Source of the DNA: Companilactobacillus jidongensis
GTDB taxonomy: Bacteria; Bacillota; Bacilli; Lactobacillales; Lactobacillaceae
Reading direction: 5' to 3'
DNA: 64,000 bases
Assembly: GCF_003946575.1 (NCBI RefSeq)
Contig: NZ_RHOP01000005.1
Span: 124,001-188,000, forward strand
Each line of letters begins with the position of its first letter. Position 1 is the stretch's first letter. Under the pieces are notes generated by a model. That model worked only from the letters and a program-made list of their open reading frames with translations. It was not told where the DNA came from and ran no database searches. Shown here in pieces: positions 25,828-36,000 of this stretch. A program made the position numbers and the translations under genes.

Positions 25828-26837
25828 CACTCGCTAATTTATGGTTTATATTGATCGGATTGCTATTCTCAATATTCCTATTTCTTGAAGGCTTCGACTT
25901 CGGTGTAGGTATGTCAACTCGTTTCTTAGCCAAAGACTTCGACGAACGTCTGGCTCTTATGGATTCAATTGGACCTCACTGGGACGGAAATGAAACCTGG
26001 CTCGTTACAGCTGGTGGTGCAATGTTCGCTTCATTGCCACTTATGTACGCCTCATTATTCTCAGGTTATTACATTGTTTTACTACTAGTTCTAGTTGGCC
26101 TAATTCTTCGTGGTGTTTCATTCGAATTCGTTAAGCACGCTGAAACAAAAGCTGGTAAGAACGTTTGGATGTGGACTTTCTTTACTGGAAGCTTCCTTGC
26201 ACCATTCTTACTTTGCTTGATGCTTCTCAGTATGGTTCAAGGTATCCCTATGAACGCTAATGGCGATGCCTTTCCTAAGTTCTTCGATGTTGTTAACTTG
26301 TTATCTGTTGTCGGAGGAGTTGCAGGTACACTTCTATCATTAGTTCATGGATTGAACTTCATCAGATTAAGAGTTGAAGGTCCACTACGTGAACGTGCTA
26401 GAAAACTTAACCAAATTCTCTACCCAATCTTATTTGCCGGTGAAGTAGTCTTTGCCGTATTGGTATTCTTCCAAACAGACTTCTTTACTAAGAGATTTGG
26501 TTCATCACTAGTAATTACATTGCTCATCGTCCTCTTCTCACTCCTTGGCTACTACGGAGTATTAAAGGACAGAGAGGGCTGGAGCTTTGCTGGTAGTGGT
26601 TTATCACTCAGCATGGTTATCGTCCTACTCTTTAACGGATTATTCCCACGTGTTATGATTGCTACAAACCCTGCACACAGTATCTTGATCAAAGACGCCG
26701 CAAACTCACAATATACATTGACGATCATGACGATTGTCGCTGCCGTATTGGTACCAATTGTAGCTATCTACTTTATTTGGTCATACACACTCTTCACGAA
26801 GAGAATAAATCCAAAAGAAAACACGGTGAAATATTAA
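25824..26837 (+). CDS. cydB: Cytochrome bd quinol oxidase subunit II
   Basis: 337-aa membrane partner of CydA, with about eight to nine spans. The N-terminus LWFILIGLLFSIFLFLEGFDFGVGM and IGPHWDGNETWLVTAGGAMFASLP are diagnostic. It overlaps the cydA stop by 4 bases (ATGA), so translation is coupled. Confidence 0.98.
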   Translation: MTLANLWFILIGLLFSIFLFLEGFDFGVGMSTRFLAKDFDERLALMDSIGPHWDGNETWLVTAGGAMFASLPLMYASLFSGYYIVLLLVLVGLILRGVSFEFVKHAETKAGKNVWMWTFFTGSFLAPFLLCLMLLSMVQGIPMNANGDAFPKFFDVVNLLSVVGGVAGTLLSLVHGLNFIRLRVEGPLRERARKLNQILYPILFAGEVVFAVLVFFQTDFFTKRFGSSLVITLLIVLFSLLGYYGVLKDREGWSFAGSGLSLSMVIVLLFNGLFPRVMIATNPAHSILIKDAANSQYTLTIMTIVAAVLVPIVAIYFIWSYTLFTKRINPKENTVKY

Positions 26838-26839
26838 AA

Positions 26840-28585
26840 ATGATTGATAAGCGGTTATTCAGCTTACCAGGAACAAAAAAATTATTCATAATGCTTGCAG
26901 GACTAACCCTCTTGCAAGCATTTGCTATTTTATTCCAAGGTAAGTTTTTAGCAGAAGCACTAGTAAACTCGTGGGAACAAAAATCACTCCAAACAATTAT
27001 CCAACCAATGACATTCTTTGCAGTAGCCTTCATAATTCGCCATTGTTTTAATTGGATAAATAATAAAATTGTCGAAAATTATGCGGAAAACACTTCAGAA
27101 GAAGTTCGTTCCCGCTTACTTGATAAAGTATATACATCTGGCCCTGCAATGATCTCTGCAGAAGGCACAGGTAGCTTAGTCAATTCTTCGTTGGACGGAA
27201 TTGATTTAATAGAGAACTATTTCAAATTAATATTTACCAAATTAATGAATATGTCGATTATTCCACCAGTCCTGCTGGTCTATATCTACATGCAAAACTT
27301 GGCATCGGGAATAACCTTAACGGTCATTGTTCCACTGGTCATATTATTCATGATCATCTTAGGAATGGCAGCTCAAGCTAAGGCAGATGCTCAATATCAT
27401 CAATACACCATCCTCTCCAATCACTTCTTAGATGCCCTTCGTGGATTACCAACATTAAAAATGTTGGGCTTAAGTAAGCGTTATTCCAAAAATATTTATA
27501 CCGTCAGTGATGAATATCGCCGTCGTACGATGAATACTTTACGTATTGCCATCTTATCGACTTTTGCCTTAGATTGGCTAACAACGCTCGGTATTGCCAT
27601 TCTGGCCGTCTTCTTGGGCTTGGGGTTGATCAATAATAGTTTTCCACTATTCCCAGCATTGGTTACTCTGATACTAGCCCCAGAGTATTTTTTGCCGCTC
27701 CGTGACTTTTCAAGTGATTACCATGCTACTTTGAATGGTAAAAATGCCCTGAACGCTATCTTTAAGATTCTCGAATTCAAAGATACTGATGAAGACGATT
27801 CCTTAGACAACTTTACTTGGGACGAAAACTCAGAAGTTGATATCAAAGATTTAGTTTTCAACTACACCCGTGATCAAAGCAACGCTGATTCCAGCTTGGA
27901 TATCGACCAACTCAAACTTTCTGGTTATACAAATATTGGTGTTATCGGCAAATCAGGATCTGGTAAAACAACTTTGATTAGAGCACTCGGCGGATTCTTA
28001 ACTCCAGACAAAGGCGTTATAACGGTTAACGGTCAATCACTCAAACACTTCAAACAACGTGCTTGGCAAGATGAACTGACCTTCTTACCACAATCGCCAT
28101 ACTTATTTGCCGGAACAATTGCCGAAAATATTGCTTTCTATGCACCCAAAGCAACTGAGGATCAAATCGAATCAGCTGCTCAAAAAGCTGGTTTAACTGA
28201 TTTTGTTAATAGTTTATCACTCGGTTATCAAACGATAATTGGAGAAGGCGGCCGTGGTATCTCTGGTGGACAACAGCAACGTATCATGTTGGCCCGTGCC
28301 TTTTTAGCTGATGATCGTCATATTCTAATATTTGATGAGCCAACGGCTCATTTGGATATTGAAACTGAGTATGCGCTTAAGAAACCAATGAAAGAACTAT
28401 TTAAGAATCACCTTGTGATTTTTGCGACTCACCGACTTCACTGGATCAAAGAAATGGACTACGTGGTCGTTATGAATAATGGTCAAATCACTGAACAAGG
28501 TACGCCTGAAGAACTTTCTAATCATAACGGTGCGTATAAACAACTAATTTCTAACATGCGAGGTGATCAAAATGAACTTCTTTAA
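26840..28585 (+). CDS. cydD: Heterodimeric thiol exporter subunit CydD (ABC transporter)
   Basis: 581-aa half transporter: a six-span membrane domain (about 1-310) then a nucleotide-binding domain with Walker A (GKSGSGKTT), the signature ISGGQQQR and Walker B (HILIFDEPTAHLD). With CydC it exports reductant (glutathione/cysteine type) needed for cytochrome bd assembly. Start at ATG 26840, 2 bp after the cydB stop; the longer in-frame reading overlaps cydB. Confidence 0.95.
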   Translation: MIDKRLFSLPGTKKLFIMLAGLTLLQAFAILFQGKFLAEALVNSWEQKSLQTIIQPMTFFAVAFIIRHCFNWINNKIVENYAENTSEEVRSRLLDKVYTSGPAMISAEGTGSLVNSSLDGIDLIENYFKLIFTKLMNMSIIPPVLLVYIYMQNLASGITLTVIVPLVILFMIILGMAAQAKADAQYHQYTILSNHFLDALRGLPTLKMLGLSKRYSKNIYTVSDEYRRRTMNTLRIAILSTFALDWLTTLGIAILAVFLGLGLINNSFPLFPALVTLILAPEYFLPLRDFSSDYHATLNGKNALNAIFKILEFKDTDEDDSLDNFTWDENSEVDIKDLVFNYTRDQSNADSSLDIDQLKLSGYTNIGVIGKSGSGKTTLIRALGGFLTPDKGVITVNGQSLKHFKQRAWQDELTFLPQSPYLFAGTIAENIAFYAPKATEDQIESAAQKAGLTDFVNSLSLGYQTIIGEGGRGISGGQQQRIMLARAFLADDRHILIFDEPTAHLDIETEYALKKPMKELFKNHLVIFATHRLHWIKEMDYVVVMNNGQITEQGTPEELSNHNGAYKQLISNMRGDQNELL

Positions 28586-30311
28586 AACATTCAAACACGA
28601 TACGTGGGTCAAACCATACATCAAGCAATACAGAGGTCTATTGATCACAGTCTTACTATTGGGATTAGTTACCTCGATCTGTGCTTCTGCCTTGATGTTC
28701 ACATCTGGTTACACGATCGACAAAGCCGCAACACATCCAGTTAATATTTTATTGATCTATATTCCTATCCTATTAACTCGGGCCTTTGGTATCGGCCGTC
28801 CAACTTTCAAATATATTGAGCGACTAAAGAGTCACAATTGGGTCTTACGAGTTACTTCTAATTTGAGAACCCGTTTGTACACTACCTTGGAAAGTGATGC
28901 TGCCTTTTTAAATGAACACCACAAAACCGGTGACATTATGGGGCTTCTATCTGAAGATATTAGTCACTTACAGAATCTGTATTTAAGAACTGTCTTTCCA
29001 ACCGTTATTTCCTATTTACTCACTATTTTAGGATCACTAGTTTTAGGCATTTATAATCCTGCCTTTGGTTTCTTTGTTTTCTTATTACTCGCAATTGAAG
29101 TTTTGATTGTTCCGCTCGCATCTGTTGCTGTCGAAAGTGCTAGACGTGAACGTCAAAAGCAAATCAAGGCCGATCTTTATACGAATTTAACTGATAATAT
29201 CTTGGGTGCTGACGACTGGATCATTTCTGGTCGTAAAGATGATTTTAAAAATCTATCATCCAAGAATATTTCTGAATTAAATACTTCAAAAGACAAATCC
29301 AAATCATTCCGTCGGAATCGTGACTTGTTCTTACAATTGATTTTTGCCGGAATTGCCATTTGTTTTATCGTCTTCACTAATCTGACAATGACGAATGGTC
29401 AAGCACAAGCTAATTTTGTTTCTGCCGTTGTTTTGTGTCTATTCCCATTGTCTGAGACTTTTATTCCTGTCAGCCAAGGATACGAAGAGTGGCCCGAATA
29501 TCGTGACTCGATCTTGCGTCTGAACACTTTGAAACCAGTTGAGGATAATCTTCCTAAACAAGTTGAACTTGATCCGGCACAATTTTCAGATATTGAAATC
29601 AAGAATATCGACTTCGAATATGATGCTGACTCACCAATTTTAATCAAGAACTTTTCACAAGAAATTAAAAAAGGTCAAAAAGTTGCTTTGCTAGGACCCA
29701 GTGGTATCGGTAAAACTACTATTCTTCAATTGATCCTAGGAGATTTAATCCCTCAAAAAGGTAGCATTAAGGTTAACGGACACGATGTCCAAGAAATTCA
29801 AAAACATCGGGAACAAATATTCTCAGTGTTGAACCAGAAACCATTCCTGTTTAATACTAGTATTATGAATAACGTTCGTTTGGGTAATGAAAGCAAGAGT
29901 GACTCTGAAGTAAAATCAGCGCTCGAAAAAGTTGGTTTGAAAAATCTAGTGGAATCACTACCCGATAAGTACGAAACACTCGTTGGAGAAAATGGTTCTA
30001 ACTTCTCCGGAGGTGAACAAGAACGTTTGGCGCTTGCTCGTATCCTATTACAAGATGCCCCTGTTGTTCTATTAGATGAACCAACCGTTGGACTAGATCC
30101 AATTACTGAGAATGACCTCTTAACGACCTTCTTCGACGTTTTACATGACAAAACAATTATTTGGGTGACACATCACTTGCAAGGAATCGATCATGTCGAT
30201 CATGTTATCTTCATGAACTCTGAAGAGATTGAAATGCAAGGTTCACCGCATGATTTATATCAAACAAATCAGCATTTTAATGAACTGTACAAAATGGACC
30301 AAGGTCTCTAA
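28572..30311 (+). CDS. cydC: Heterodimeric thiol exporter subunit CydC (ABC transporter)
   Basis: 579-aa half transporter. The membrane domain (1-330) is followed by Walker A (GPSGIGKTT), signature FSGGEQERLALAR and Walker B (VVLLDEPTVGLD). It overlaps cydD by 14 bp; AGGTGATC precedes the ATG. It is the last gene of the cyd operon and is followed by a terminator. Confidence 0.95.
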   Translation: MNFFKTFKHDTWVKPYIKQYRGLLITVLLLGLVTSICASALMFTSGYTIDKAATHPVNILLIYIPILLTRAFGIGRPTFKYIERLKSHNWVLRVTSNLRTRLYTTLESDAAFLNEHHKTGDIMGLLSEDISHLQNLYLRTVFPTVISYLLTILGSLVLGIYNPAFGFFVFLLLAIEVLIVPLASVAVESARRERQKQIKADLYTNLTDNILGADDWIISGRKDDFKNLSSKNISELNTSKDKSKSFRRNRDLFLQLIFAGIAICFIVFTNLTMTNGQAQANFVSAVVLCLFPLSETFIPVSQGYEEWPEYRDSILRLNTLKPVEDNLPKQVELDPAQFSDIEIKNIDFEYDADSPILIKNFSQEIKKGQKVALLGPSGIGKTTILQLILGDLIPQKGSIKVNGHDVQEIQKHREQIFSVLNQKPFLFNTSIMNNVRLGNESKSDSEVKSALEKVGLKNLVESLPDKYETLVGENGSNFSGGEQERLALARILLQDAPVVLLDEPTVGLDPITENDLLTTFFDVLHDKTIIWVTHHLQGIDHVDHVIFMNSEEIEMQGSPHDLYQTNQHFNELYKMDQGL

Positions 30312-30315
30312 TCCT

Positions 30316-30343
30316 ATAACGCCTGAAGAGGTGTTATTTTTTT
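30316..30343 (+). terminator. Terminator of the cyd operon
   Basis: ATAACGCCT GAAG AGGTGTTAT with one G-T pair, then a T run. Confidence 0.82.
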
Positions 30344-30423
30344 ATTTCCAAATAATTCTAATTTTTTGCATAATAACTGAATAGGTTGTATTATCGCTCA
30401 AAATAAGTATTGGGGTGATCAAA

Positions 30424-30633
30424 ATGTTTAAGTGGATAAACTATATCATCGTGTTTATTATCGTTGCTGCAGGCGTCATTTGGTTTAGAATGTTGTACTC
30501 TGATAACTCGTCTTTAGATATTTTTTCACTAAGCATCTTGTTTTTCGTCGCTACTTATCTAGTGATCAGATACAACAAAAAGACTAATTACAAAAAGAAC
30601 TACAATAAGCTAAAAAATCATGTTAAAAAATAA
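30424..30633 (+). CDS. Small two-span membrane protein
   Basis: 69 aa with hydrophobic segments at about residues 5-23 and 33-50 and a Lys/Asn-rich cytoplasmic tail. The ATG at 30424 has GGGGTGATC upstream; a GTG three codons earlier overlaps that site. It is flanked by terminators on both sides, so it is monocistronic. No family recognised. Confidence 0.6.
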   Translation: MFKWINYIIVFIIVAAGVIWFRMLYSDNSSLDIFSLSILFFVATYLVIRYNKKTNYKKNYNKLKNHVKK

Positions 30634-30672
30634 AACAGGCATTTATCGTTATAACGATAAATGCCTGTTTTT
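30632..30672. terminator. Bidirectional terminator
   Basis: AAAACAGGCATTTATCGTTA and its complement form a nearly perfect 19-bp stem between convergent genes. Confidence 0.9.
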
Positions 30673-30681
30673 GTAACGCCG

Positions 30682-31653
30682 TTATTTGATTCGATCCAAC
30701 AATTTCTTAACTACCTTTTTCAAGACCAATTTATTTTTACCATTCGGTAATCGATTTATCCGACGCAACGCATGTTGATTATAAGTTCTAGCGATATCCT
30801 TCGCTTTATCCAAATAACCATCTGTTGCAACAATATCAGCGGCTTGTTGAATCATTTCATTACTCAAATCCGTTCCAGATAAAATTGCAATAAGTTCTTT
30901 GTTCTTATCTTGTAAACCCAGAATATAAGGTAATGTATAAACACCATTTTTGAGATCTTCAAAATTTGGTTTACCAGTCGTCTGACTATCACCAAAATCT
31001 AAAATATCATCAATAATTTGAAACGACATTCCAATGTCGTGACCAATATTCTTAGATAAACGAACAATTTTTTCATCCGCTTCACTAATAATTGCCCCCA
31101 TCTCAGTACTTAAACTGAATAACTCAGCTGTTTTGCCACTGACTTCACGAATATACATCTTTGCAGTTGCATCAACGTTATAATTGATCAGCATTTGATC
31201 TAATTCCCCAATTAAAATCTTTTTCATACTGAGTGAGTTAATTAAAATATCTTTCTGAGCGGGTGAATATCGCGAAATCATTTCAAAATACAAAGTAAAT
31301 AAATAGTCTCCTGCATAAATAGCGTTACGCATACCATAATGTGTATGAATCGTTGGTTTACCACGTCGTAACGGTGAATCATCAATTACGTCATCGTGAA
31401 TCAAAGTCGCAACATGCAATAACTCCAACGAAGCAGCTAGCGGGATTAACTCTTCATTCTGTTTCCTGTCTGGTCCAAACGCGCTAAATAATAGAAAAAA
31501 TGCTGGCCGCAGCATCTTTCCACCCGAGGTCAAGTCATTTATCATCTGATTGATTTCGGTATTTCTAATTTTTACACTGCTATGAATAAAAGCAGTTGTC
31601 TGATCTAACTTACTATCGATACTCGGATAGTCTCTCCAAATTGAATGCGCCAT
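30682..31653 (-). CDS. Long-chain polyprenyl diphosphate synthase (menaquinone side chain)
   Basis: 323-aa trans-prenyl synthase. The first aspartate-rich motif is in LIHDDVIDDSPLRRGKPT and the second in FQIIDDILDFG; GGKMLRPAFFLL binds pyrophosphate. It resembles HepT/IspB-type catalytic subunits. It lies divergent from menA, so it most likely makes the menaquinone tail used by the cytochrome bd encoded upstream. No HepS-like small subunit is visible here. Confidence 0.92.
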   Translation of the reverse strand: MAHSIWRDYPSIDSKLDQTTAFIHSSVKIRNTEINQMINDLTSGGKMLRPAFFLLFSAFGPDRKQNEELIPLAASLELLHVATLIHDDVIDDSPLRRGKPTIHTHYGMRNAIYAGDYLFTLYFEMISRYSPAQKDILINSLSMKKILIGELDQMLINYNVDATAKMYIREVSGKTAELFSLSTEMGAIISEADEKIVRLSKNIGHDIGMSFQIIDDILDFGDSQTTGKPNFEDLKNGVYTLPYILGLQDKNKELIAILSGTDLSNEMIQQAADIVATDGYLDKAKDIARTYNQHALRRINRLPNGKNKLVLKKVVKKLLDRIK

Positions 31654-31737
31654 GAAATTCCTCTCACCCTATATTACTTGTAGTGTAGCTAAAACTAATT
31701 CTATAATATAGTTTATCAAATCCAAAGGAATGATTTT

Positions 31738-32652
31738 GTGAAACCGTCTGTATTTTTTGAATTAGTTGAAATAAAAGCAAAAACTGCCAGTGTCTTCCCA
31801 TTCTTAATGGGAACATTGTACTCATACTATCACTGGCAGTCGATTAATGCTCTTGATTTAATTCTGTTCTTCATCGCCATGTTCTTATTCAACATGGCAG
31901 TTGATATTAATGACAACTATTGGGACTACAAAAACGCTACTGGAGCTGAAAGCTTTCGTAGAAATACTAATGTTATCGGCGTTCATCATCTCAATATTCA
32001 TTTAATTGGTTGGATCGACTTTACCTTCACAGCCATAGCTGCACTGATTGGTATTTTCATTGTCTATCGAACTGGTCTACCGTTATTATTGATGGGATTA
32101 TTTTCTTTCGCCGTCGGATTTTTCTATGCTGGAGGACCGCACCCCATCAATCGTGGACCACTGGGAGAATTTTTCTCAGGTTTCACAATGGGATTCGTCA
32201 TCTACTTAATTGCAATTTACATCAATGTTTTCGATACTCCTGCTGCAATCCTAGATTTTAAATTTTACGGTGATATTTTATTGTCCTCACTACTAACCGT
32301 CTTCGCAATTTCTAATCTTCTGCTTGCTAACAACATCGCTGACGAAACAGAGGATAAAACTCTTGGGCGCAAAACATTGGTCTACTATCTTGGCAAGAAT
32401 AATTCGATTTTTATTCTAAGATCACTATATGTTCTAGGTTATTTAGCACTAACTTGTTCGATCATCATTGGTTTGCTACCAAAAATGATGTTCCTAACCT
32501 TTCTTATTACACCAATAGTTTATAAGAACACAAAAGCCTTCTGTGATGATCCCATCAAAAAGAAGACTTTCCCGTTTATTATTAAAAATTTACTTTTGAT
32601 AACTCTAACTGAAGTTGTTACTTTCTTCATCGGAGTATTACTTAACTTCTAA
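31738..32652 (+). CDS. menA: 1,4-dihydroxy-2-naphthoate polyprenyltransferase (UbiA family)
   Basis: 304-aa membrane prenyltransferase with about eight to nine spans. The first Asp motif is NMAVDINDNYWDYKN and the second ADETEDKTLGRKTL. It joins a polyprenyl tail to DHNA. The start is a GTG preceded by AAAGGA; the ATG at 31730 is in another frame and stops at once. Other men genes are absent from the window, consistent with lactobacilli that need external DHNA or menaquinone for respiration. Confidence 0.92.
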   Translation: MKPSVFFELVEIKAKTASVFPFLMGTLYSYYHWQSINALDLILFFIAMFLFNMAVDINDNYWDYKNATGAESFRRNTNVIGVHHLNIHLIGWIDFTFTAIAALIGIFIVYRTGLPLLLMGLFSFAVGFFYAGGPHPINRGPLGEFFSGFTMGFVIYLIAIYINVFDTPAAILDFKFYGDILLSSLLTVFAISNLLLANNIADETEDKTLGRKTLVYYLGKNNSIFILRSLYVLGYLALTCSIIIGLLPKMMFLTFLITPIVYKNTKAFCDDPIKKKTFPFIIKNLLLITLTEVVTFFIGVLLNF

Positions 32653-32653
32653 A

Positions 32654-33850
32654 TTATTTATTCAACAATTGTGCAAATCCATAAGTATCTTGCGCAATCA
32701 TCAATTCTTCATCAGTAGGCACTGTGTATGCAGCAATTTTGGAATCGTCCGTTGTAATACGAACTTCTTTTCCACGTAACTTGTTGTCCTCAGTGTCTGT
32801 TTTTATGCCTAAATAACTGAATGACTCTAAAATATCTTCACGCACTTCTGGAGAATTTTCACCAACACCAGCTGTAAATGCTAAAACATCAATACCACCC
32901 ATTTCAGCAATGTATGAGCCAACATACTTAACAATACGATTACGGAAAATATCCAATGCTAATTTAGCACGTTCATTAGTATCTTGAACAGCTTCAATAT
33001 CACGCATATCAGCTGATACACCAGAAATCCCAAGTAACCCTGATTTGTGATTTAAAATTTCGATCATATCATCGATATCCGTTAAGCCAAGGTGCTTCAT
33101 TAAATATGGCAAGATAGAAACATCAATATCACCACTTCTAGTACCCATTGTAATACCAGCCAGTGGGGTGAATCCCATTGAAATATCAAATGCTTTACCA
33201 TTCTTAATCGCACTGATCGACGCACCACTACCTAAATGCATAACGATGACATTCTTATCTTCAATTCCACCATCGACCAATTCATTTAGTCGTTGGGCAA
33301 TATAACGGTGGCTCGTACCATGAGCACCATAACGACGTGCTTTGAATTCTTTGTAGTCGTTTAAATCAACACTGTACAAATAATTAACTTCTGGAATATC
33401 AGCAAAAAATGATGAATCAAAGACAGCTACCTGAATAGCCTTTGGAACTAATTTTTTAAACACATCGATGTAATAAGCCTCAATTTTGTTGTGCAATGGA
33501 GCATATTCTGACAATTGAAGAATCTTATTAAGATTTTCTTCGGTAACGATTTCAGACTTCTTGAATTCTTCTCCACCAGCAACGACACGATGGCCAAATG
33601 CTACAATATCTTCGAATCTTTGAATGATATCTCTATCTTTTAAAGCATCAAGAACTGACAGCACCGCAATCTCATTCGACTCGATAGCTTCTTCATGTTC
33701 AAACTTCTCACCGTTATACTTGAGTTTGAAAACTGATTTAGGCGAACCCAAACGATCGATCATACCTGATGCAATTGTCTTCTTCTCAGGCATTTCGAAC
33801 AGCTTCCACTTCAAAGTTGAACTCCCTGCATTTATGGCCATTATCTTCAT
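32654..33850 (-). CDS. ackA: Acetate kinase
   Basis: 398-aa enzyme converting acetyl phosphate and ADP to acetate and ATP. Visible are the N-terminal NAGSSTLKWKLFE, GHRVVAGGEEF, the phosphate-binding HLGSGAS, and the C-terminal FTAGVGENSPEVRE. The start at 33850 has GGGAG at 8 bases; the upstream extension to 33913 is not typical of the family. Convergent with menA (1-bp gap). Confidence 0.96.
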   Translation of the reverse strand: MKIMAINAGSSTLKWKLFEMPEKKTIASGMIDRLGSPKSVFKLKYNGEKFEHEEAIESNEIAVLSVLDALKDRDIIQRFEDIVAFGHRVVAGGEEFKKSEIVTEENLNKILQLSEYAPLHNKIEAYYIDVFKKLVPKAIQVAVFDSSFFADIPEVNYLYSVDLNDYKEFKARRYGAHGTSHRYIAQRLNELVDGGIEDKNVIVMHLGSGASISAIKNGKAFDISMGFTPLAGITMGTRSGDIDVSILPYLMKHLGLTDIDDMIEILNHKSGLLGISGVSADMRDIEAVQDTNERAKLALDIFRNRIVKYVGSYIAEMGGIDVLAFTAGVGENSPEVREDILESFSYLGIKTDTEDNKLRGKEVRITTDDSKIAAYTVPTDEELMIAQDTYGFAQLLNK

Positions 33851-33988
33851 ACATAAATCTCCCTTATTTTTGATGTTAACATTTAGCTCAAGTGGTAGCT
33901 TGATAGGCTTCACAACAGCTTTACACCACTTTAAAAAAATGCTACTCTTTAGTAACTATTATAAGTCAATTGTTGGGGGAATTCATTC

Positions 33989-35929
33989 GTGAAATTTTTA
34001 GATATATTACGCAAGATAGATGCAGATCCAGAGAAGAGCGCTCCAAGTACTGATACCGCTTCCTCTAAGGCACCTCAAGAAAATTCGTCAACCGACGAAA
34101 AAAGTCAAAATACTGACCAAAAAAATGAAGTTGTCGAAGAAAAAGCAGAGGAAAAAGAACAACTTCCTGTAACAACTCATGACAAACGTGTCAATATTGA
34201 AGAGCAAATGGACCAACTTTCACACCACTACGCTCAACTACGTAACGATCTAAAAACAAATCTTTTCTCAGAAAAAGATGAACATGAGACTAAAAAAGAT
34301 ACTCTTGATAATTATTTAGGTACCCTCAAACGTGATCAAAAGGAATCAAATGAAAAACTAGCTGACATTAAGGCTCAAAACGACGACGCCGAAACAGAAC
34401 GTCTAGCTGGAGTTCATGCTGATCAAAAAGAACAAAACGAATTACTAGATAATTTCAAAACACAACAACAAGAATTATCCGATAAAATTTCCGACAACCA
34501 ATCAAAACTAAGCAATGCGCAAGATGAATTGACTAAGAATGAACAGTCTGAAGCTGACATGTCCTCTTCTATCAAGGAAGAAAAAGACCTTCAAAAGATG
34601 ATGGTCCTTATGGAAGAACAAAAGAAGTCGATCGATAAATTATACAAAGAACGCGAAGATATTCAATCTAAGATCAATGACATCAAAGCTACAATCGATT
34701 CACTTCAAACAGAGCTTGATGAAACTAATAAAAATATTAATGGCACCAGTTCCAACATTGATATGTTGAAGTCAAAAGCTAATCAAATTGAAGATAAAAT
34801 CAAAAATGACCGTAATTATCGTATTGAAACAAAAGCTGGTCTTGAGAGACACCTTCAAAGCCTAGCTGACGAACGCGAAAAGATCGAATCTGAATTAGAA
34901 GAAGTTAATGGTAACATTGACTACCTCGGAAAATACATTAAGGATGTCTTCCATTCAGCTTATTTGGTCCGTGACGTCTACTTGGATAAAGATAAAGATT
35001 ATTATGTAACGGCCGATTCCTTCGAAACCGAATCACAACAACGTGATGTCTTCGATATGGTTCAATTCCTGGAAGCTAAACTACAAAAGCCCGTTACATT
35101 AGTTTCAACTTTCTACAACAATCACTTAAATGAATTAGTTGATCATAACGCTAAGCTAGCTAAAGTACACATTCCAAATGTTGTCAGCTTATTCGACCAA
35201 CTTCAAGCCAGTCCTAATCCAACTGATAAGACGGTTGAAATCCCAGAAAATGACGGTTGGGTAACTAGGACTGACGTCAAATCACATGACACTGTTATTT
35301 ATGACCAAGGCAATACTTTGTTAATGACAGTTGAATATGACAACACTAATGATGATAAAAAAATCGATCGTATCAATTACTACAAGAACGATCAAGTTGT
35401 TAAAGCTAATATTTATAATGCTGCTGGACAATTGTCATCAGTTCAAAACTTCAACAAAGAAAAAGTTCTTACAGAACAAAACTTCTATCGAACAGATGGA
35501 TCAATTGTCCTAACAATTATCTTTGAAGACAGCAAACCAACAAGTTACCAATTATTCGATAAGAATGGCTTACTAGAACACGACTTTAACAGCAAAGCTG
35601 AACTTATCACTTGGTGGCTCGAAAGTATCTCACCTGATACTCAAAATGCTATCTTTGTCGGAAGTATTGACGATCAACTCTATCAATTGATTATCAAAGA
35701 GGACAAATTGGATAGTGACCAAACAATCTCACTACTTCAAAATGTATCTGACAATATTGAAAATGTAATCAAGTCACTTGATAAGAACCAAGACGTAACA
35801 AACATCTTAGTCCAATTCAGCAAAGACCTTCACGCTATTGAAAGTGAAACAAATCGCGATATCAGTGTGAGTGTTATTAGAACTTCTAACAGTAGCAACC
35901 TTGCATTACCTGAATCACTAGAAATATAA
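33989..35929 (+). CDS. Coiled-coil protein with C-terminal MORN-like repeats (glycosyltransferase-accessory type)
   Basis: 646-aa cytoplasmic protein, no signal peptide. An acidic, Ser/Glu/Lys-rich stretch (15-60) is followed by a long coiled coil (about 65-315) and a globular region (about 320-640). Residues about 430-530 contain repeated short units of the type YYKNDQVVKANIYNAAG and FYRTDGSIVLTIIFED, like the N-terminal sheets of accessory-Sec GtfB-type proteins. A GTG start with GGGGGAA upstream. A GT2 gene follows after a terminator. Function inferred only weakly. Confidence 0.65.
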   Translation: MKFLDILRKIDADPEKSAPSTDTASSKAPQENSSTDEKSQNTDQKNEVVEEKAEEKEQLPVTTHDKRVNIEEQMDQLSHHYAQLRNDLKTNLFSEKDEHETKKDTLDNYLGTLKRDQKESNEKLADIKAQNDDAETERLAGVHADQKEQNELLDNFKTQQQELSDKISDNQSKLSNAQDELTKNEQSEADMSSSIKEEKDLQKMMVLMEEQKKSIDKLYKEREDIQSKINDIKATIDSLQTELDETNKNINGTSSNIDMLKSKANQIEDKIKNDRNYRIETKAGLERHLQSLADEREKIESELEEVNGNIDYLGKYIKDVFHSAYLVRDVYLDKDKDYYVTADSFETESQQRDVFDMVQFLEAKLQKPVTLVSTFYNNHLNELVDHNAKLAKVHIPNVVSLFDQLQASPNPTDKTVEIPENDGWVTRTDVKSHDTVIYDQGNTLLMTVEYDNTNDDKKIDRINYYKNDQVVKANIYNAAGQLSSVQNFNKEKVLTEQNFYRTDGSIVLTIIFEDSKPTSYQLFDKNGLLEHDFNSKAELITWWLESISPDTQNAIFVGSIDDQLYQLIIKEDKLDSDQTISLLQNVSDNIENVIKSLDKNQDVTNILVQFSKDLHAIESETNRDISVSVIRTSNSSNLALPESLEI

Positions 35930-35942
35930 TAGTAATATGATG

Positions 35943-35972
35943 GGTACTCATCCGTTTGAGTACCTTTTTTTT
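35943..35972 (+). terminator. Terminator after the coiled-coil protein gene
   Basis: GGTACTCA / TGAGTACC stem, 6-base loop, eight T. Confidence 0.85.
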
Positions 35973-36000
35973 AATCAAACCTAGGAAAGTGAATAAGAAT

